DNA of 7,191 nucleotides from DASQDT01 sp036380435 (GCA_036380435.1 DASVES010000233.1:1-7191); one strand, 5' to 3'. Shown: positions 1-7,191, counted from the first letter of the stretch. The notes: a model not told the origin generated them from the sequence alone. Translations and numbers: made by a program.

Positions 1-1059
1 GGCCTTCATGTAGAGGTTCGTCGCATTGACCGAAGGCCCGGACGAGTAGCCGCGCCCGGCGTGCCCCGTCGGCTTCACGTTCAGACGGCGGCCCGAGTAC
101 GAGTCGCAGATGTAGGTCTTCAAGACGCCGCCCTCGACCACCGTCACGCGCGAGGAGCGCACGCCCTCGCCGTCGAAGGGGCGCGAGGCGAGGCCGTCCT
201 CGATAGTCGCGTCGTCGATGATCGTGACGAGCGGCGAGCCAATCTCGGCGCCGACCTTGTCCACGAGGAACGACGCCTTGCGGAAGATGCTCCCGCCCGA
301 GGCCGCGCCGAAGACCATCGAGACGAGGTCGGAGGCCACCTCCGGCGGGACGACGACCGGCACCTTCTGCGACTTGACCTTGCGCCCGCCGAGCTTGCGG
401 ATGGCGCGGCGCGCCGCCTCCTCGCCCACGGCCTTCGGCGTGTCGAGCTTCGAGACGAAGCGGTTGCCGGAGAACCAGTAGTCGGTCTGCTTCACGCCGT
501 TTTCTTCGGCCAGCATGCTCAGGGACATGTTGGCGAAGGTCGTCCGGTACTGCCCCGCGAAGCCGTCGGAGTTGGCGAGCGTCACCTGCCGTGTGGTGTC
601 CGACCAGCTAGAGCCGCGCGAGTTGTTGATGCGCTTGTCTAAGGCGCGGCCGGCGGCCTCCATCTCCTTGGCGATTTCAATCTTGCGTTGCGGGGTGACG
701 GAGGCCAGCGAGTCGTCGAACATCTGGAGCTTGCCGTCGTAGGAGCCGAGGAGTTCCTTCGGCGCGAGGCCGTTGAACTTGTCGGGGCTGGAGACGCGGA
801 CGATGTCGAGCGCCTGCGCGGCGAGGCTCTTGACGGACTTGTCGGTGAAGTCGGTGGTGAAGGTGAGCGCCTGCGCGCCGCCCTTGAAGATACGCATGCC
901 GAGGCCCTTCGAGATCGACTGCTGGAGCTTCTCGATCTGGCCGACGCGCACCGTGGTGTTGAAGTTGGAGCTGTTGACGACGAACACGTCCGAGGCGTCC
1001 ACGCCCTGCTTGCGGAAGGCGGCGACGAGTTCGCTGGCGAGATTTCTGTAGTCGTTCAT
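1..1059 (-). CDS. pmbA: TldE/PmbA subunit of the TldD-TldE protease, 3' end cut off by the window
   Basis: The frame is open from ATG (1059-1057) to base 1, giving 353 residues with no stop; family members are about 450 residues, so roughly the last 100 are outside the window. The family signature is clear: a FDGEGVRSSR segment at about residues 295-304, then EGGVLKTYICDSYSGRRL at about 309-326 and VKPTGHAGRG at about 328-337, which match the PmbA pattern of FD-EGV, SYSARKL and STGHAG. There is no HEXXXH motif, as expected for the non-catalytic TldE partner. In the known system TldE forms a heterodimer with TldD and cleaves unfolded or small peptides, for example in microcin B17 maturation and CcdA degradation. 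Shine-Dalgarno AAGGAG lies about 9 nt before the start, which begins MNDYRNLASEL, with no signal peptide. It follows tldD after 29 bp on the same strand, so the two are almost certainly co-transcribed. Alternative: a paralogous modulator-of-gyrase-family protein; the family itself is not in doubt. Confidence 0.94.
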   Translation of the reverse strand, partial: MNDYRNLASELVAAFRKQGVDASDVFVVNSSNFNTTVRVGQIEKLQQSISKGLGMRIFKGGAQALTFTTDFTDKSVKSLAAQALDIVRVSSPDKFNGLAPKELLGSYDGKLQMFDDSLASVTPQRKIEIAKEMEAAGRALDKRINNSRGSSWSDTTRQVTLANSDGFAGQYRTTFANMSLSMLAEENGVKQTDYWFSGNRFVSKLDTPKAVGEEAARRAIRKLGGRKVKSQKVPVVVPPEVASDLVSMVFGAASGGSIFRKASFLVDKVGAEIGSPLVTIIDDATIEDGLASRPFDGEGVRSSRVTVVEGGVLKTYICDSYSGRRLNVKPTGHAGRGYSSGPSVNATNLYMKA

Positions 1060-1088
1060 TGCTTCGGTCTCCTTTGCGTCGCGGCCCT

Positions 1089-2624
1089 TCAGGCCTTCCT
1101 GACCTTCGTGCCGCCGACGGTGATCTCGGAGACCTTCGTCGTCGGGATGCCCATGCCGACGGGGATGCTCTGCCCCGACTTGCCGCACGTCCAGCCGCCG
1201 TCGGTGAACTTGAGGTCGTTGCCCACCATCGTCACCTTCGTCATCACGTCGGGGCCGTTGCCGATGAGGGTCACGTCCTTCAGGGGCGCGGTGATTTTGC
1301 CGTCCTCGATCATGTAGCTCTCAAGGACGGTGAACGTGAAGTCGCCCTTCGTGATGTCCACCTGACCGCCGGCGAAGCGCTTGGCGTAGATGCCCTTCTT
1401 CGTTGACTTGATGATCTCCTCGGGGTCGGACTTTCCGGGCAGCATGTAGGTGTTCGTCATGCGCGCCATCGGGACGTGGTTGTAGGCTTCGCGCCGCCCG
1501 TTGCCCGTGGGCTTGACGCCGAGCTGCTTGGCGCTGATGCGGTCGGCCATGTAGCCGCGCAGCGTGCCGTTCTCAATGAGTGTGGTGGCGGTGGGGAGGT
1601 TGCCCTCGTCGTCCACGTTGATGGTGCCGCGCATGTTGGCGAACAGACCCTCGTCGATGACGGTGCAGAGGTCGGAGGCGACTTTTTCGCCCACGCGGTT
1701 CGAGTAGTTCGACAGCTTCTTCCAGTTGAAGTCGGCTTCGAGGCCGTGGCCGACCGCTTCGTGCAGGAGCACGGCCGAGTCGCCGGGACCGAGGACGATG
1801 GTCTGCGGGCCGGCTTCAGCCTCCTGCGCGCCGAGGTTCAGGACGGCGAGGCGCGCGGCCTCGCGGGCGATGTCGGCGGGCTTACGTTTCTTCGCGAAGT
1901 ATTCGAGGCCGATGCGGCCGCCGCCGGTCTCATAAGCCTGCTGGCGGTTCGTGCCCTCCTCGGCGATGCACCCGGTGGTGAAGGTGAACAGGGGCTGCAT
2001 GTCCTGCCAGTGCTTGCCCTCGCTGTTGGCGTAGGCGAGATACTTGACCTCGTCGTTGAAGAAGACCTGCACGCGCGCGACCTTGGGGCTGTAGGCTTTG
2101 GCGGCCTCGTTGGCCTCCTTGATGAGCGCAAGTTTCTTCGTGAGGTCGGCCGTGGTCGCGAGGTCAACGACAGGGTAGAGGTTCTTGGGCGACAGCTCGC
2201 TGATGCCAACGACCTTCGCGCGCGCCGTCGAGTCGTTGGCAATCGCGGCCGCCGCGCGGGCGGCCTCCAGCATGCTCGGCATCGTCAGGTCTTCGGAGAA
2301 GGCGTAGCCGACCTGATCGCCCTTGAGCGCCCGGATGCCGACGCCGGAGACGATGCCGCGGCGGGCCGACTTGACGATGTCCTCCTCGAAGTTGAGCGCC
2401 GAGGTGATGCGGTACTCGAAGAAGAGGTCGGCGAAGTCAGCGCCCTTGGAGAGCGCCGCGCCGAGGAGTTTCTGCATGTCCTCGCGGCTCACCTGGAAGT
2501 AGGTGTCGAGGATGGGGAGGCTTTTCAACTCTTCGCCGGCGACGACCCGGCCGAGCCACAGGTCGCTGGTGGCGACGGCGGCGAGGGCAATCGAGCCTCT
2601 CGTCATGAAATCACGTCTCTGCAT
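1089..2624 (-). CDS. tldD: TldD metalloprotease with twin-arginine signal peptide
   Basis: This is a complete protein of 511 residues. The zinc site HEXXXH is HEAVGH at residues 288-293, followed by GLEADF, and the family's C-terminal cysteine motif is present as WTCGKSGQS (Cys480) after GNGPDVMTKVTMVGNDLK at about 455-472. The ending SIPVGMGIPTTKVSEITVGG matches the canonical TldD C-terminus. It is about 30 residues longer than E. coli TldD, mainly because of an N-terminal MQRRDFMTRGSIALAAVAT segment. This has the twin arginine (RRDF), a hydrophobic stretch and a likely cleavage site near residue 30, the layout of a Tat signal. The start is supported by GGAG 7 nt upstream; an upstream ATG at 2635 is out of frame. 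Known role: the catalytic subunit of the TldD/TldE heterodimer, which degrades unfolded peptides inside the enzyme cavity. Inference: here it is exported folded to the periplasm or envelope, unlike the cytoplasmic E. coli enzyme. It is the first gene of an operon with pmbA. Confidence 0.95.
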   Translation of the reverse strand: MQRRDFMTRGSIALAAVATSDLWLGRVVAGEELKSLPILDTYFQVSREDMQKLLGAALSKGADFADLFFEYRITSALNFEEDIVKSARRGIVSGVGIRALKGDQVGYAFSEDLTMPSMLEAARAAAAIANDSTARAKVVGISELSPKNLYPVVDLATTADLTKKLALIKEANEAAKAYSPKVARVQVFFNDEVKYLAYANSEGKHWQDMQPLFTFTTGCIAEEGTNRQQAYETGGGRIGLEYFAKKRKPADIAREAARLAVLNLGAQEAEAGPQTIVLGPGDSAVLLHEAVGHGLEADFNWKKLSNYSNRVGEKVASDLCTVIDEGLFANMRGTINVDDEGNLPTATTLIENGTLRGYMADRISAKQLGVKPTGNGRREAYNHVPMARMTNTYMLPGKSDPEEIIKSTKKGIYAKRFAGGQVDITKGDFTFTVLESYMIEDGKITAPLKDVTLIGNGPDVMTKVTMVGNDLKFTDGGWTCGKSGQSIPVGMGIPTTKVSEITVGGTKVRKA

Positions 2625-2663
2625 GCGCTTTCTCCATTTCCGGGGGGCTTCCTATCGAACGGC

Positions 2664-2675
2664 CACGCCGGCGTG
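2664..2675. promoter_or_regulatory. 12-bp perfect palindrome upstream of tldD
   Basis: CACGCCGGCGTG reads the same on both strands and is centred about 45 bp before the tldD start codon. The position suits an operator in or near the tldD promoter or 5' leader. No regulator gene is adjacent, and in DNA this GC-rich a 12-bp palindrome can arise by chance, so the role is a guess. Confidence 0.3.
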
Positions 2676-2854
2676 TCTGAAAGGTAATGGTTTCCGGTTC
2701 GCGTGAAACGCGCGCGGGGCTGGGTACGTCGCGGCTCAGGCGGAGCAAATTGACTCGGAGCGTTCGGGCGTCGGGCGGTTGGGCCGCACACACGCCGGCT
2801 TCCTGCGAGCAGCGCCGCAGTTTAACTCCGACGCGGGGACGTGAAAATGGATTT

Positions 2855-2883
2855 GTGACGAAGCGCGCGGATTCGGTGACGAA
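2855..2883. promoter_or_regulatory. Two GTGACGAA boxes 21 bp apart
   Basis: GTGACGAA occurs at 2855-2862 and again at 2876-2883, each preceded by GGATT and followed within one base by CG. The 21-bp period is two helical turns, so a protein bound to both boxes would sit on one face of the DNA. They lie about 230 bp upstream of tldD in a region with no gene. They could be tandem binding sites or simply a short local duplication. Confidence 0.3.
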
Positions 2884-2940
2884 ACGGACGCCAGCGCGTG
2901 CCCGCCGACGCGAATCGCTGACCGCGCCGCCGCGCTTTTT

Positions 2941-3039
2941 CTCAGCGCCCTTTGCGCCTCCCGCGTCCTTTGCGTAAGACTTCATTATTACGGGAGGAAG
3001 ATTTAACGCGGAGGGCACAGAGGCGCAGAGGACGCAGAG
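2941..3039. repeat. Imperfect inverted repeat with 37-nt arms, AGAGG-type units
   Basis: The left arm (2941-2977) is made of CTTTGCG-type units and the right arm (3003-3039) of CGCAGAGG-type units, and they are reverse complements at about three quarters of positions allowing one short offset. The loop of 25 nt (2978-3002) is noticeably A+T-richer. The right arm is itself an 8-9 bp tandem: CACAGAGG, CGCAGAGG, ACGCAGAGG. I recall similar CGCAGAGG strings in intergenic regions of many environmental bacteria, which suggests a dispersed repeat rather than a unique site, but I cannot check that here. It lies just downstream of the minus-strand fragment ending at 3046, so its RNA form could also act as a transcription barrier. 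It has no clear T-tract. Confidence 0.6.
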
Positions 3040-3045
3040 GGTCTG

Positions 3046-3159
3046 TCACTTGAGCTGGAAGGCCGTGATGGTTCGGCGGTCGCGGACGTAGAGCGTGGCG
3101 CCGATGAGCGTCGGGACTGTCCATGACGTGCCGTCGAGGAGTTCGGCGCGGGCGTGGAC
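3046..3159 (-). pseudogene. Orphan C-terminal blade of a PQQ-like beta-propeller protein
   Basis: The last 37 residues of this minus-strand frame (ARAELLDGTSWTVPTLIGA, then TLYVRDRRTITAFQLK and a TGA stop) look like the final blade and C-terminus of PQQ-binding-like (BamB-type) beta-propeller proteins. Those typically end with a W-T-P-P/T-L-x-G segment, then LYVRDR and an I-ALDL-type strand. The rest of such a protein, normally 350-450 residues, is absent. The frame extends upstream only to a TTG at 3288 or an ATG at 3249, and that part (MAELIGNRVGAFVAACLMS) does not resemble a propeller. This fits a gene that lost its 5' part by deletion or rearrangement. Alternatively the whole 67-80 residue frame is a small secreted protein, because the upstream part has a short hydrophobic run. 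No well-placed Shine-Dalgarno supports either start. Confidence 0.5.
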
Positions 3160-3337
3160 TTCGAGGCCCGTGGGCGCGGTCGCGGGACACACGGACATCA
3201 GACATGCCGCCACAAACGCCCCCACGCGGTTCCCGATGAGTTCAGCCATCACGGACGCGAGGCTACTACGACCTCCTTCGTAGGTCAACAGTTCCGCACG
3301 CGGCGGCGGCGTCCGGGGCGCTTGCGACGCGGGTGCG

Positions 3338-3586
3338 TTAAGGCGCTTCGCGCTTCAGGTAGAGGGTCTGCATGGCCACCTCGCCGATGTTCTGTGGAGC
3401 CACGGCCGCCAGTTCCCAGCCGTAGCGCCCCTGCTCATTGAGGTAGTCCCAGACTTGCGGGCACGAGTTGAGCGCCTCGTCGTGATTGCCCTCGGCGGGC
3501 TCGACTCGCCCCTGCCAATCGTTGTTGACGAAAGTCACGCGCGCGTTCTGCACCGCGCAGACGCGATATTCCAGATTCTTCCACAT
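3338..3586 (-). CDS. Small DUF4177-like protein
   Basis: This 82-residue protein starts MWKNLEYRV and has QGRYGWELAAVAPQ at residues 52-65 and a final strand MQTLYLKRE at 72-80. The pattern of an N-terminal W-EY-V strand, a helix, GWEL-V and a closing LKR strand is that of DUF4177 proteins, which are usually 50-80 residues and of unknown function. Between the first strand and GWEL there is an insertion-like segment with two tryptophans and a cysteine (NNDWQGRVEPAEGNHDEAL, SCPQVW). It begins 12 bp after the stop of the lipoprotein gene, with only a weak GAG-type ribosome site, so it is probably translated by coupling within that operon. No signal peptide is seen, so it should be cytoplasmic. 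Domain call by motif only; function unknown. Confidence 0.75.
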   Translation of the reverse strand: MWKNLEYRVCAVQNARVTFVNNDWQGRVEPAEGNHDEALNSCPQVWDYLNEQGRYGWELAAVAPQNIGEVAMQTLYLKREAP

Positions 3587-3598
3587 ACTTGCGGCGGC

Positions 3599-4036
3599 TC
3601 ACTGCTTCTCGATCTTCGAGATGTTGAGGAAACACACGTTGTCGCCGTTCGTCACCCGACCCGTGACGCGCAGGCGGTCGTTGGGGCCGACGAGCGAGCT
3701 GTCGTCGGCGCGCAGCTTGAGGTCGCCCTGCTTGTAGCCGCTCGCCGGCTTCTCCACCTCGCTCGCGCCCGTGCCCTGCTCGACGTAGGCGCTGATCTTC
3801 TTCTCGCCGCCCTGCGGGTCGAAGAGGCCGAGGCCGCACGTCACGGGGCCGCCGCCCGTGTTCGAGCACATTATCGACGCGCCCGGTCGCAGGTAGCCTT
3901 CGGTGACGACCGTCTTCTTGTCCGTCCCCGCCGCGCAGACCTCGGCGAAGGCCACCGGCTCCGCCGGCTTCGAGCACGCCGCGAGGGCGAGCGCGGCGCC
4001 GGTCAACAGGGTCGCGGCGCAAGCAAAACGTTTCAT
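3599..4036 (-). CDS. Secreted lipoprotein, possible OB fold, unknown function
   Basis: The 145-residue product starts MKRFACAATLLTGAALALAAC: a short basic N-terminus, a hydrophobic run and a lipobox ending in LAAC (Cys21), so it should be processed by signal peptidase II and anchored in the envelope. The mature part holds four more cysteines (34, 57, 67, 135), which could form disulfides in the periplasm. The strand pattern, with KKTVVTEGYLRPG at 40-52 and DRLRVTGRVTNGDNVCFLNI at 120-139, resembles a small OB-fold domain. That is an inference; I do not recognise a named family. AGGAG lies about 11 nt before the ATG. The gene is first in a two-gene operon with the DUF4177-like gene and is divergent from the S9 peptidase gene. 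Most similar proteins would be labelled hypothetical. Confidence 0.82.
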   Translation of the reverse strand: MKRFACAATLLTGAALALAACSKPAEPVAFAEVCAAGTDKKTVVTEGYLRPGASIMCSNTGGGPVTCGLGLFDPQGGEKKISAYVEQGTGASEVEKPASGYKQGDLKLRADDSSLVGPNDRLRVTGRVTNGDNVCFLNISKIEKQ

Positions 4037-4101
4037 GGCTCGTGTCTCTCCTTATACAAGTTTGAGAAGTCGCGGCGAGGGCGCGACAGATTACCACTGC
4101 G

Positions 4102-4151
4102 CGCGCGCCGTGTTCAATTCGGGCGCGCGTCGGGCGTGCTCCCGGCGCGCG
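4102..4151. promoter_or_regulatory. Two mutually exclusive hairpins in the divergent intergenic region
   Basis: CGCGCGCC (4102-4109) can pair with GGCGCGCG (4122-4129) around a 12-nt loop. Alternatively the 4124-4134 segment can pair with 4141-4151 (CGCGCG, a U-G wobble, then CGGG/CCCG) around the 6-nt loop CGTGCT, an 11-pair stem. The segment 4124-4129 is shared, so only one can form at a time. They lie between the divergent lipoprotein and S9 genes and could sit in either leader. The segments are low-complexity CG sequence, so chance pairing is quite possible, and no T-tract follows. Confidence 0.3.
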
Positions 4152-4214
4152 GCGATTCTGTGATAAATTCTCGCGCGATCCGACCAGACAAGTTTTCACG
4201 CCGCGGACGTTTGC

Positions 4215-4219
4215 GGAGG
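4215..4219 (+). promoter_or_regulatory. Ribosome binding site that fixes the S9 peptidase start
   Basis: GGAGG, within GGAGGAGGGGA, sits 6 nt before the ATG at 4226 and 9 nt before a second ATG at 4229. This decides the start in a frame that stays open for more than 250 codons upstream, antisense to the lipoprotein operon. The residues just after the start form a signal peptide, which confirms it. Confidence 0.8.
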
Positions 4220-4225
4220 AGGGGA

Positions 4226-6298
<2,073 letters not shown>

Positions 6299-6319
6299 GT
6301 CGCTCGCGCCACGAGCGAC
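6299..6319 (+). terminator. Perfect 8-bp stem-loop abutting the S9 stop codon
   Basis: GTCGCTCG (6299-6306) pairs with CGAGCGAC (6312-6319) around CGCCA. It begins at the base after the TGA. No T-tract follows, so it is more likely a 3'-end stabiliser or part of a compound terminator with the next stem-loop. Confidence 0.45.
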
Positions 6320-6344
6320 GCCGTCAAGCCTTTCGCACACACCC

Positions 6345-6393
6345 GCGGCCCCGTCGCCTCTCACGAAGCGCGGGGCCGCTGCCTTTTCTTCTC
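6345..6393 (+). terminator. Probable intrinsic terminator after the S9 gene
   Basis: GCGGCCCCG (6345-6353) pairs perfectly with CGGGGCCGC (6371-6379), and CGC/GCG inside can add three more pairs. It is followed by TGCCTTTTCTTCTCTC, a T-rich and entirely pyrimidine tract after the G. This is the best terminator-like structure in the window and separates the S9 gene from the VOC gene. Confidence 0.65.
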
Positions 6394-6517
6394 TCCCGAA
6401 ATTATTTCTACGGGGCATGATCCTCCGCGCTGATTTTCCACGCGTTACACGGCGGGGATACAAGAACATGGCGCGCGGCCCCGGCGTGCGGAACTTCCGA
6501 CAGAGAGGATAGGGGCA

Positions 6518-7018
6518 ATGATTCATCACATTTCGATACCGGCGGAAAATCCTCGGCGCGTCGCCGAAGTGCTGGCGGAAATCTGGGGCGGGCGGTGTCT
6601 GGCGTTCCCTCCCTTCCCCGGCAGCTACATCGTCATCGTGGACGACGGACGCGGCAGCGCCATCGAGGTCACGCCGCTCGGGATGGAGCTGGCGCCGGGC
6701 GTGGGCGACGAACAGGCGCAGGCGCTGGCCAACGACAACGCCTCGCCGTTCACGGCCACGCACGTCGCTCTGTCCGTGCCGGCTCGGGAGGAGCGTATCA
6801 AGGAGGTCGCCGCGCGCGAGGGGTGGCGCGCCGTGACGTGCGACCGCGGCGGGGCCTTCGAGGTGGTCGAGTTCTGGATCGAGAACCGCCTGCTCGTCGA
6901 GATGCTCCCGCCCGCGATGCAGCGCCGTTACCTCGCCTCCATGACCTCATCCAACTACGCCGAACTCTTCGGCATTGAACTCGACACGCCCGCCGCGCAG
7001 GAACTTGTCGCCGCCTGA
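6518..7018 (+). CDS. VOC (glyoxalase/dioxygenase fold) family protein
   Basis: The 166-residue product reads as two beta-alpha-beta-beta-beta halves. The first opens MIHHISIPAENPRRVAEVLA and ends with the strand SAIEVTPLG (47-55). The second opens TATHVALSVPAREERIKEVA (79-98) and ends with VEFWIENRLLVEML (117-130). The four positions that bind the metal in this superfamily are filled: His4 (or His3), Glu50, His82 and Glu128. That suggests a metal-dependent enzyme such as a lyase, isomerase or dioxygenase, but the substrate cannot be told. A C-terminal tail of about 35 residues follows the second half. The start is supported by AGAGG 9 nt upstream. The gene appears to have its own transcript, since a terminator lies between it and the S9 gene; a promoter is expected in 6394-6500 but I find only weak matches. 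No neighbour indicates a pathway. Confidence 0.8.
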   Translation: MIHHISIPAENPRRVAEVLAEIWGGRCLAFPPFPGSYIVIVDDGRGSAIEVTPLGMELAPGVGDEQAQALANDNASPFTATHVALSVPAREERIKEVAAREGWRAVTCDRGGAFEVVEFWIENRLLVEMLPPAMQRRYLASMTSSNYAELFGIELDTPAAQELVAA

Positions 7019-7025
7019 AGACGGA

Positions 7026-7116
7026 ACAGTACCGCGAGCGGTAGCGAGCGGGTCTGGCCGGGCGATGCGGGTCTCTCATCACAGGCGTACCCGCTCGCTA
7101 CCGCTCGCGGTACTGT
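7026..7116. repeat. Perfect 28-bp inverted repeat with 35-nt loop
   Basis: The arm 7026-7053 begins ACAGTACCGCGAGCGGT and continues AGCGAGCGGGT. The arm 7089-7116 is its exact reverse complement, with no mismatch. Each arm contains a small palindrome (ACCGC-GA-GCGGT) and a tandem GCGAGCGG. The spacer (7054-7088) repeats GCGGGTCT from the arm edge. It starts 8 bp after the VOC stop codon. RNA from either strand would fold into a very stable 28-bp hairpin. The form fits a REP/REPIN-like or MITE-like dispersed element; the AGTACCGCGAGCGG style is familiar to me from Acidobacteriota-like genomes, but copy number cannot be seen in one window. No flanking target duplication is obvious. Confidence 0.85.
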
Positions 7117-7191
7117 CACCCGTTACGGGCGCGGCTCGTCGCCGGGCGCGCTACGCCGGGCTATCTCATCATCCCTTCGGGGCTTCTCAAA
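7117..7191. repeat. Short repeats continuing to the window edge
   Basis: After the inverted repeat come CCCGT-T-ACGGG (7119-7129), two copies of CGCCGGGC 14 bp apart (7140-7147 and 7154-7161), and CCC-TTCG-GGG (7173-7182), a C(UUCG)G tetraloop hairpin in RNA. TCTCATCA at 7164-7171 also occurs in the spacer of the inverted repeat (7074-7081). Read on the minus strand the edge is GAAGCCCCGAAGGGATGA, a string of a type I recall as a common intergenic repeat in soil bacteria. No gene is visible. Confidence 0.5.

Larger units (their letters stand above)
2625..3045. other. Gene-free stretch upstream of tldD
   Basis: I see no convincing gene in these 421 bases. The open frames here have no recognisable motif, are rich in Arg, Pro and Ser, and run through repeat sequence. 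The stretch holds, from left to right, a 12-bp palindrome, two GTGACGAA boxes and a large imperfect inverted repeat, each listed separately. The tldD promoter must lie here, reading leftwards, but I find no pair of hexamers close to the sigma-70 consensus. Confidence 0.6.

Noticed and set aside
61..742. Plus-strand frames opposite pmbA
   Set aside because: They overlap the clear PmbA translation on the minus strand and have no family signature.
1476..2687. 403-codon plus-strand frame antisense to tldD
   Set aside because: It is a shadow of tldD created by high G+C; composition is Val, Gly, Ala and Asp heavy with no recognisable domain, while the opposite strand has complete TldD motifs.
2611..3018. 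135-codon minus-strand frame upstream of tldD
   Set aside because: It runs through the inverted repeat and both GTGACGAA boxes, overlaps the tldD start out of frame, and has Arg/Pro/Ser-rich content without motifs.
3003..3040. Tandem CAGAGG units as a CRISPR array
   Set aside because: Units are 8-9 bp with no spacers; there are no repeats of CRISPR length and no cas genes.
4051..4056. TATAAG on the minus strand as a -10 box for the lipoprotein gene
   Set aside because: It abuts the Shine-Dalgarno sequence, so transcription would start inside or after the ribosome site, and no -35 match lies at the right distance.
3455..4225. In-frame upstream extension of the S9 peptidase by 257 codons
   Set aside because: It is antisense to the lipoprotein and DUF4177-like genes, is rich in Arg, Ala and Leu, and the strong ribosome site and signal peptide place the start at 4226.
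6418..6512. 31-codon frame just before the VOC gene, as a possible leader peptide
   Set aside because: It ends a few bases before the VOC start, but has no good ribosome site and its sequence (MILRADFPRVTRRGYKNMA) shows no regulatory pattern such as repeated codons.

Overview
This window is GC-rich bacterial chromosome (roughly two thirds G+C by eye) with good Shine-Dalgarno sites, a Tat-exported TldD, lipoproteins and dispersed repeats. The gene set and style resemble soil Acidobacteriota, perhaps Blastocatellia. That placement is an inference from protein style; there is no rRNA or marker gene to settle it.

Layout. Positions 1-2624, minus strand: a two-gene operon, tldD (complete, HEXXXH metalloprotease with a twin-arginine signal) followed 29 bp later by pmbA/tldE, whose 3' end runs off the window at base 1. 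Positions 2625-3045: a 421-base gene-free stretch with a 12-bp palindrome just upstream of tldD, a pair of GTGACGAA boxes 21 bp apart, and a 37-nt-arm imperfect inverted repeat built of AGAGG-type units. Positions 3046-3160, minus strand: an orphan C-terminal blade of a PQQ-like beta-propeller protein, probably a gene remnant. Positions 3338-4036, minus strand: a small operon of a secreted lipoprotein (possible OB fold) and a DUF4177-like small protein. Positions 4037-4225: a divergent intergenic region with two mutually exclusive GC-rich hairpins. Positions 4226-6298, plus strand: a complete exported S9 family prolyl oligopeptidase-like peptidase with seven propeller blades and an intact Ser-Asp-His triad, followed by two stem-loops. 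Positions 6518-7018, plus strand: a VOC (glyoxalase-fold) protein with a complete 2-His/2-Glu pattern. Positions 7019-7191: a repeat region with a perfect 28-bp inverted repeat and further short repeats.

The recognisable theme is peptide breakdown in the cell envelope: an exported S9 peptidase and a TldD/TldE protease whose TldD subunit carries a Tat signal. The two are on opposite strands and separate transcripts, so a shared pathway is only suggested. No CRISPR array, tRNA, rRNA, transposase, phage gene or defence system is visible. The least explained signals are the repeats (2941-3039 and 7026-7191) and the Tat-tagged TldD paired with an untagged TldE.
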